Source: Adiantum capillus-veneris (taxonomy: Eukaryota; Streptophyta; Polypodiopsida; Polypodiales; Pteridaceae). Taken from it: a DNA stretch of 64,000 nt. The position numbers were made by a program, and so were the translations under genes. Below the pieces are notes generated by a model that searched no databases, was not told the DNA's origin, and was given only the letters and a program-made list of their open reading frames with translations. This document shows positions 57,048-64,000 of the stretch, piece after piece; the stretch's first letter is position 1, and each line of letters opens with the position of its first letter. Location: contig CM043958.1 of the NCBI GenBank assembly GCA_014529385.2, positions 121,304,817 through 121,368,816 of the forward strand, read 5' to 3'.

Positions 57048-58031
57048 GGCTTGGCTGCACGAAGGACCGTGTGCACACCTACGGAACGGTTCGGGTCGGA
57101 AAACCTCGTGTTCGCGTAATTTTTTTGTGATTAAATTGCCGAAATTACTTACTTTTCTTCTCGAAAGCATGTTTGCAGGTAAATAATACAGTTCGACTGC
57201 TGATTTTTTATAAAAATTAGCAAATTAACAGATGGGAATGCTGGAAATTGAAAGATTTCCGATGAATTTACTGGTCTTCGATGAAAAGCAGTGTATTTAC
57301 CCTTAATTTGCTGGTTTTATATTAAAATTCAGCATCTGGTGACTCTTTCAATCTCTCTGCAACCTCATTCTCTGTATGAAACGCAGAGACACACACACAG
57401 AGAGAAAGAGAGAGAGAGAGAGACCTCTCTCTGTATGCTAGCTTGGCATGGAGCTGCGTTGGAATTCTGCAGGGAAGCGTGAGGAAAAGGCTGGGAGAGG
57501 GAGTAGCGTTGCTGGGTTTTTTTTCCAACGTGGAGAGTCCCCTTGCGCTGGCTCCTACCTGGCATCTCCTTCGTCTGCTCGGCACACGCAGGCACGCGTA
57601 GGCTACTGCCCCTTTCTTTCCACGCGTCACCCCGAGGTTACGGCAGAATCTCTCAACGCCAGATTTTTTTGTTTTTTTACACACCTCTACTCTCTCTTCG
57701 TTATATTTTATTAAGTGACTTTTATTAAGTGGGCCTTTTATTTTAAAGTATGGCCAGGACTTTTTGAGTTTTTTAAGCTATGGTCTGAAACCTGAGTTAT
57801 TAAAATAACTCACTTACAGAGACTTCAAAGTTTGCAGAGAAACTCATTTTTGAGCTCTCTACTTCTTTCTACTGCTCCTCCCTCTACCTGCTCGCGCTCC
57901 CGCCATCACCTGCTCGCGTTCCGACGCTCACACTGACGCGTAGAGCTCTTCAAACTTCGACTTTTCGCGATCGAAAAGTGCAGAAAAGGCCCGGTTTCGC
58001 GTGAATTTTCCAGTTTTTCACGCACTTTGCC
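57048..58031 (+). other. Gyp-5 leader before gag
   Basis: About 1 kb of untranslated leader with a GA run (57399-57422). No supported ORF. Confidence 0.65.
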
Positions 58032-59178
58032 ATGGATTCCTCCAGCTCAGATGTGCAGCGTGACAACGCGCCAGGTACCATTCAAATTCCATTCACGCAT
58101 GCTCTCTAAACATGGATTACAAGCACTTTCCAAAGCTTTGACCAGCATGTCACCGCTCTGGAAAACACAAATGTTCAGACGAACCTTCGCTTGGCCTCTC
58201 TCGAAGGGGTCGTACGAGGCTCAGTTCCCGACTTTCTACTCTCGAAAATATGGCTCAGTTGACGACTGCGCGTATTTCCGAGGGGAAAACCCATCTCCAG
58301 CAATTGCAGATGCAGATTGCTGCTTTTGGGCGCTCACAGGGTGGTCCGACTGCCACAATTCTGTATAAAACTACAAATTTTCAAGAGAAGAGAAGGAGTG
58401 TACGGAATTGGCCGTAAATAATTGGCTGCACCAATGGACCACATACTTTGATCTCCATGGGGAGCATGACGAACGGAGGATTCAAACGATTCCTCTCTAT
58501 CGGCGCAGTAAGGCGCTTACCTAGTGACGTGATATGACAGAGAAGCCTACGACATGGGCTGATTTTTGTGTGAAATTCAAGAGGGATTTCGCCAAAATGG
58601 ACCCTTTGAAAGCCTATGCCAAATTGCAGAGTCTTTTGATGAAAACTCTATCTTTTGATAAGTATACGACAGCTTTCAAAGAGGCGCTCACCTTCTGCAA
58701 GGTGGATTCTACGCACGCCGTGCACATGTACTTGTTGGGGTTACATGAAGATTACCGTTGGGCCTTGATCAAGGACAAAGCCCCGACTGATGTTGAGGAT
58801 GCAGTGGCAAAGGCCAGGACGTTCCATTTAATAAATGGAGCGAATTATGAGAAGAAAAGAACTGAAGACCATCAATCCGGTGAGGGTGCTTCGGGGAAGC
58901 GGCCCCGATTCCAGCATAAGTCTAAATCACTGCCGAGATCTTCTCAGGAAAAGAAGAAAGCCAGAAATGCTTCAGTTGTTGAAGCAGTGAAGAAGGGGGC
59001 TTGCTTCGGATGTGGCCAGACGGGTCATCAAATCAAGGATTGTCCTAAAAAGAAAAAGACGCAAAAACCGCAAGGCCATCCTTCGGTTCAGATTCACGAG
59101 ATCTCAAGTAACTCTGATGTTGTTCAAGTTGAAATCCATCATTTAGACAACAGTTTCATGCACAAATTGTACTTTTAG
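58032..59178 (+). pseudogene. Gyp-5 gag
   Basis: A likely start is the ATG at 58032 (MDSSSSDVQRDNAPG), soon followed by a stop. The clearest part is the open frame 58534-59178: gag core (TWADFCVKFKRDFAK, LLGLHEDYRWAL) and CCHC knuckle (CFGCGQTGHQIKDC, 59,002-59,043). Two stops lie just upstream, near 58,521-58,530. Confidence 0.85.
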
Positions 59179-59185
59179 CACCAAA

Positions 59186-61337
59186 GTGTTTGGTAAGCAC
59201 GATCTTCTCCGTTTCCCCGGGAAGATCAATGGTCACGACGTGACCGTACTCCTTGATAATGGAAGCTCACACAATTTTGTGGATGCAAAATTGGTGCAGA
59301 AACTGAACCTGCGGACGCAAGACAGTGACCATGAGTATCACGTGAAGATGGCTCGTGGCGTGGATACGGATGTATGGAATCGGATGGTTCCAGACTTGTT
59401 GCTCAAGCTGGTTGATTACAAAGAGAACCTAGATTTCCACATCATGCGCCTGGACAAAGCAGATGTTATTTTAGGAATTCCATGGTTTTATGATAAACAA
59501 GAATCATTGTATATAGACTATGTACATCACTCTCTTGTTTTTGTTAAGCAGAACATGCCTCATGTATCTGTGTCGCTTTGTAATCAGAAGTCTGTAAATA
59601 ATGGTTTTGCAATACCAATTGTTAATGCTTTGGAAATGTATCAAGAAATAAAGTCTTCTCATGTTGACTTTTATCAATGTGTACCATCTGCTTGGTTTGA
59701 TTCATTAGTGCTTGGTACTTCTATCACTGAATTTCGTAAATGTGTTTCATGTTCTTCTGTTGAACTTGGGGATTCCGACGAATCAAACCTTATCCGAGAA
59801 ATCATGACTGACTTCAAGGATGTTTTTCATGATGATCTACCTCCTGGCTTGCCGCCTTCGAGAGGAGTAGATCATGGCATTGAGTTGGTGGCTGGTAGTC
59901 AGCCCTTCTCAAAGCAACCCTATCGGTTTAGTAAAACCGAGGAGGACGGGATTCAGCCACAGCTGAAGGATTATCTCGACAGGGGTTTTGTTCGCCTAGC
60001 AAATCCCCGTGGGGAGCGCCAGTGTTACTTTCTCGAAAGAAGGATAACATTATGCGCTTCTGCGAGGATTACAAGGGGTTAAATAGGCTCACTATCAAGA
60101 ACAAGTATCCGCTCCCGCGTATGGACGATCTGATAGATCGGCTCCATGGAGCGTTGTATTTTACTAAAATAGACCTGCAATCAGGCTATCATCAAATACG
60201 GATCAAACTGGAAGATATTCCTAAGACAGGCTTCCATACGCGTTTTGGTCACTACGAGTTTTTGGTCTTGCCTTTTGGTTTGACCAATGCTCCAGCTACG
60301 TTCCAGCAGATAATGAATGATCTGCTTAGACCATTTTTAGGCAACTTCGTTGTTGTATTTCTCGATGATATCTTGATCTACAGCCGAAGTTTGTCTGAGC
60401 ACCTAATGCATATACGTACTGTTCTCGAAGTACTGAGAACTGAGAAGCTTTATGCTAAGGCTTCTAAGTGTGAATTCTTTAAGAATGAGCTTCTGTACTT
60501 GGGTCACATAATTACTCGCGATGAAATTCGCGTTGACCCTGAAAAGTTAGATAAAGTGCGACATTGGCCCATCTGAAGAATGTGCGCCAAGTAAAGTCCT
60601 TTTTAGGCTTTACTGGATTCTTTCGCAAGTTTATCAAGGATTACTCTAAAGTTGCTGCTCCGCTTACGCAACTTTTAAAAGGAGGGGTGAAAGGGCCGAA
60701 GACTTCGGGTCCTCGTCGTAAAGGTAATCCCCCTGTTGTCTGGAATGAGCGTCTCAACGAGAGCTTTCGGACACTAAAGCACTTGGTGACTACTACGCCA
60801 ATATTACACATTGTGGATCCTAGAAAACCGTTTGTGGCTGAAACAGATGCTAGTGATTATGCTATTGGTGCGGCATTATACCAGGATGGACGTCCTGTTG
60901 TGTTTGAAAGTAAGAAGCTTTCTAACGCTGAGATGCGTTATCCAGCGTACGAGAAGGAGCTTTACGCCGTAGTCCACGCCCTGAGGAAATGGCGGCACTA
61001 CTTGTATGGCTCTAAGTTTGTTGCATGGACAGATCATCACTCCTTGCGCTATATCTGTGATCAGGGTGATCTCAGAGGCCGGAAGGCTAGATGGGTTGAG
61101 CTTATGCAAGAGTTTGACTTTAAGATCCGTTATAGAAAAGGATCCAACAATCGAGTTGCCAATGCCCTCACCAGGATTCCTAAAGTTAATGCCTTGTCTA
61201 TGGCTGAAATCTCGACGGATTTCTATCTCTCTCTCCGAGGGCTATGTCGTTTCGATGGCCATTTTGGCAAGATATGGAACGAGGTCGAAGCGGGCATGAC
61301 TCGCATACAGGCTTGGGTGGTCCGGAGACCCAAGTGA
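59186..61337 (+). pseudogene. Gyp-5 protease, RT and RNase H
   Basis: Protease VTVLLDNGSSHNFVD (59,245-59,285) and DVILGIPWF (59,463). RT spans 59,830-60,600 with [13 protein letters not shown] and [11 protein letters not shown] (60,353-60,385). Frame changes occur near 60,010 (extra G in gtgggga) and 60,570 (bases missing after HWP). RNase H is at 60,840-61,190 (ETDASDYAIGAALY, YEKELYAVVHALRKW, WTDHHSL). Confidence 0.9.
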
Positions 61338-62724
61338 GTCGTGCTGGAGGGACGAGACAGCGACAATATTCCATTAGAGGTGGACTATTGTTTAGAAATG
61401 GCAAAGTCTGCGTGCTGAAATTGATGAGATTCAACAAAGGATTTTGTGCGAATTCCACGATGTTCCTAGCGCTGGGCACCTAGGCATCCAGAGAACTTTG
61501 GCTTTGGTCAAGCGATATTTCTATTGGCCAAGAATGCGCTCTTACATAGAGAGCTACGTGAAGAGATGCGCTCAGTGTCAGGTCAATAAGGCAGAGCGCC
61601 TTAGGAAAGCTGGCATGCTACATCCATTGGAAATCCCAGATGCCAAGTGGCAGAGTATTTCCATGGACTTCATCGTTGGTTTGCCAAATACTAGTCGGGG
61701 CAATGACACTATTTGGGTTGTGGTCGATAGACTCACAAAAATGGCGAAGTTTATACCAACGAAGTCGACAGTAAAAAGCCATGAGTTGGCGGTTTTATTT
61801 GTCAATCAGCTTTATAAGCTGTATGGTCTCCCAGAGGAGATCGTCAATGATCGAGATACTAAGTTCACTGGCCGATTTTGGCGAGATGTGTTCGCTCATC
61901 TTCAGACGAAGTTGAGTATGTCATCTTCTGACCATCCCGAGTCCGACGGACAAACTGAGAGGATGAATCAGACCTTAGAGGACATGTTGAGAGCCTATGT
62001 CTCTCACAGGCAATCTGATTGGGAAAGGTATCTTCCACAGTTAGAGTTTGCCTATAATAGTAGCAAGCATTCCGCTACTGGAAGTAGCCCATTCATGCTA
62101 ATGTATGGATTCGAGCCTAAATCCCCGATTGCTATTGGCTTAGAGAAAGTCAAGGACCGCCAAGCTCGTAATTTCCTGTATGACATGCAGGAAATGCTCG
62201 AATTGGCTAAGGATAGTATAAGAACGGCTCGTGATCGAGTCACTACTTATGCTAATCAAAAGAGGTCTCCAAGGACTCTAGATGTGGGACAATGGGTTTA
62301 TCTGAAGATACCCAAGGATTCCAAGATTATGCGAACAGGAAAGCATTATAAGCTTTCAGCTAGATATTGTGGTCCATTCTTGATCACAAAGAAGATTGGC
62401 CAAGTTGCCTACAAACTAGCTCTTCCTTCGGATGTTAGTGTACATCCAGTGTTTCATGTCAGCCGCCTTAAAGTGAACTTGGGCGAAGTTGACGTTGTTG
62501 TGCCTAGCGAGGAAAATGTATGGCAAGATATGCAAACTGAGTATATTCCTCGAGAACCAAAAGCACTTTTGGATCATCATACCCGTCATTCGCGCCAAAA
62601 GGCTTATGACGAGTACTTAATTAAATGGAAGGGTCAATCTGAAAGGTTTGCTACTTGGGAACCTGTTAGAGCTCTAAAGGCTCAGTATCCTCACTTCATT
62701 GATGAGGACATCAATGGTTCTTAA
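61338..62724 (+). pseudogene. Gyp-5 integrase and chromodomain-like tail
   Basis: A frameshift region (61,337-61,444) precedes the long open frame to the TAA at 62722-62724. It has HHCC (H..H near 61,460 and CAQCQV near 61,570), catalytic SMDFIVGLP (61,661), VNDRDTKF (61,845) and Glu in ERMNQTLEDML (61,957). The tail (YLIKWKGQSERFATWEPV, 62,614-62,670) is chromodomain-like. Confidence 0.9.
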
Positions 62725-62735
62725 GGGGAAAAGTA

Positions 62736-63120
62736 TGTTATGTCCCACTCCACAAGAGAGGGGATCTAGCCCAGATGCCGTCGGGATGGGCGTCCGGTGT
62801 CCGGACAGACGTAGTGTGAACACGGCCAGTGTGGCCGGCCATTATTATAAAAGGGAGGCCAAGGCCTCATTTGCAGTTATCGACCCCACTGGCAAAGTGC
62901 CAGTGGTTAGCCCGCGAGGCTAGGAGTGCGCGAGGTCACCTCGAGGAGGTGAGGCCGGGTGGTATGGGACGCTCGGTCTTACAGGTGCACGCCTACGTCC
63001 TCGGATGCTGGCCCCAGCACGGGGGAGCTGCCGGATGGTAGCTATGGTCGGGTGGTTCGTCCAACGCGCATCTGTAGGCGGTCCATGTGGCCGGGAGATC
63101 CTATCTCCTCTTTCGTTTCA
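62736..63120 (+). repeat. Gyp-5 3' LTR
   Basis: A 385-base LTR ending tttcgtttca just before gtata. Confidence 0.95.
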
Positions 63121-63333
63121 GTATATAGCCACATTACATCTAGAAAGAGAAACCGACTTGGAGTGGAGAAAGCAAATGACCTTGTTTTTGTCAGTGCAAA
63201 CTTAAGAATGCGTTGCAACTCAGCATCCAAAATGACAGATCCTTTTCTACAGTGGGAGATGGAGACAGAGCCAGAGGTGCTTGGAGAGGCAGGAGGATCT
63301 ACGCATGAGGATGAGCCTATGCAGGAGGATTGA

Positions 63334-64000
63334 GATGATATTCACGACGTCCAGGACTCCACTACAAGTTGAGAGGTGGGATGCTCTTTTGCCCCTACCC
63401 AGAGGTGAACATAAAGCATGAGTCATGACTCATTGCTCATTGGTTTTTGATATTTGTTTCCTTTGTTGCCGCCGGCTTTGCCCCCTTCTTGTATTGCACT
63501 ACCACATGAGTGATTGAGTCTTGACATGTCACCTAGTGACTCTTACAGTTGTTTTTAGCACTCTAGCCTCTACATGTCTTTTTGTAGCGCCTTGGCTAGC
63601 CTTGTAAGCCATCTTTGTAATCTATGATCTATCATCTTTTGGCTCCAAGCTTTTGTGTGGACCGGACTCTATTCAAATTTGAGTTAATGTTCTTTCTATG
63701 AAGAATCAAGATGCTTTTGTAAAGGATGATCCCAATTCAGGTATTGTGTGTAGCAAACAATCGCGTGTAAGCCTTAAGACTGAAGAATCATTGCAAATCA
63801 TGCCTAAATAGGATTCTACTTGGATTAATGGGTGTGTATGGCTCTCTACTAACATATAGGTTAAATTTAACCTAATTTAAGCATATTTTAAGCTTACCGT
63901 TCCGGCCCCCGTTCCCGTTCCGCTTTCCTGGGGGGAAGCCGTTCCGGAAACGTTCCGGAGGCCCCCGTTCCCATTCCGGGTAACTTTGAGATCGAGGAGA
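63334..64000 (+). other. hAT 3' untranslated region and right end
   Basis: No ORF. Bases 63895-63980 contain inverted GGAACGG-type motifs (forward ccgttcc) matching the left end of the hAT element. Confidence 0.6.

Larger units (their letters stand above)
56652..63120 (+). mobile_element. Gyp-5: Ty3/gypsy element in hAT dimerisation domain
   Basis: LTRs are 56652-57034 and 62736-63120, beginning TGTTATGTCCC and ending TTTCA. The PBS tggtatcagagcc (57035-57047) is of the Met type and the PPT region aaggggaaaagta precedes the 3' LTR. The TSD is an exact gtata (56647-56651 and 63121-63125). It differs from the other gypsy families in LTR, gag and pol. Confidence 0.95.
48203..63333 (+). pseudogene. 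hAT transposase (BED / DUF659 / dimerisation)
   Basis: The ATG is at 48203. A TGA interrupts at codon 23, before a BED finger (WWDEVHF..., WKCKLCGFERQSG). A frameshift near 48,410 precedes NEQLLKVFEAKDAAIKANKE. After Gyp-4 it resumes at 55086. A 94-base GT-AG intron is at 55310-55403. The DUF659-like part (LIADGWSDTRRRSIHG, LVTDGEASNREAG) is at 55,404-55,800. Frameshifts occur near 55,805, 56,010 and 56,510. The dimerisation domain (WWQENGLDGPDLQRLSVRIL, then SSSCLEQLWSVY) runs to 56651 and continues after Gyp-5 from 63126 (RNRLGVEKANDLVFVSANLR) to the TGA at 63331-63333. DUF659 and hAT dimerisation segments are typical of domesticated and active plant hAT proteins; this one is dead. Confidence 0.85.
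47446..63990 (+). mobile_element. hAT transposon with two nested gypsy elements
   Basis: Coding exons run in plus orientation: BED zinc finger, DUF659-type region, and hAT dimerisation domain. The left end (47446-47545) and the reverse complement of the right end (63895-63990) share GGAACG/GTTTCC and several GGAACGG motifs, as expected for terminal and subterminal repeats. The exact TIR and the 8-bp TSD could not be fixed, and the right end lies at the window edge. Gyp-4 and Gyp-5 interrupt it. Confidence 0.75.

Overview
This is nuclear DNA of a land plant. The evidence is a plant-type U-box protein gene split by GT-AG introns, CHG-type decay of retroelement codons, several chromodomain-bearing Ty3/gypsy retrotransposons primed by initiator-Met tRNA, a hAT transposon and long CT/GA microsatellites. 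The species cannot be fixed from sequence. The large, TE-saturated structure and the LINE type would fit a seed-free plant such as a fern, but that is weak inference. Nothing prokaryotic, organellar or CRISPR-like is present.

Layout. (1) 1-10.6 kb is AT-rich and gene-poor. It holds a very decayed LTR element (about 0.87-5.43 kb) with an integrase-tail remnant, then unremarkable intergenic DNA. (2) 10,606-17,657 on the minus strand is the one recognisable host gene, a PUB62-like U-box protein. I reconstructed seven exons by splice-site matching. A +1 base in an AAAA run in exon 6 breaks the reading frame just before the conserved C-terminus. Three long (CT)n tracts lie upstream of it. (3) 18.8-63.9 kb is almost entirely nested transposable elements.

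Nesting order, from target-site duplications (TSDs). A LINE remnant (about 44,876-47,320) was hit by Gyp-1 (plus strand, 18,823-44,875; TSD cctcc/ccttc). Gyp-1's 5' LTR was then split, next to its TATA-like box, by a minus-strand array of related elements (Gyp-2 array, 19,267-36,925; TSD gcctc on both sides). That array has the form LTR-body-LTR-body-LTR-body-LTR. Its third body was split by Gyp-3 (25,932-34,304; TSD gatac). Gyp-1's integrase was split by a short non-autonomous LTR element, LARD-1 (41,265-43,824; TSD aatta/gatta). Separately, a hAT transposon with a BED finger, DUF659 region and dimerisation domain (about 47.47-63.99 kb) was split by Gyp-4 (minus, 48,548-55,085; TSD ctaca) and by Gyp-5 (plus, 56,652-63,120; TSD gtata).

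All the transposon coding regions are broken by stops, frameshifts, duplications or deletions, so no autonomous element remains in the window. Points worth a second look: the multi-LTR array flanked by one TSD, four hairpin-like repeats inside LARD-1, Gyp-4's nearly identical LTRs around a dead coding region, a filler sequence replacing the RT active site of Gyp-1, and a 41-base poly-C tract in one LTR.
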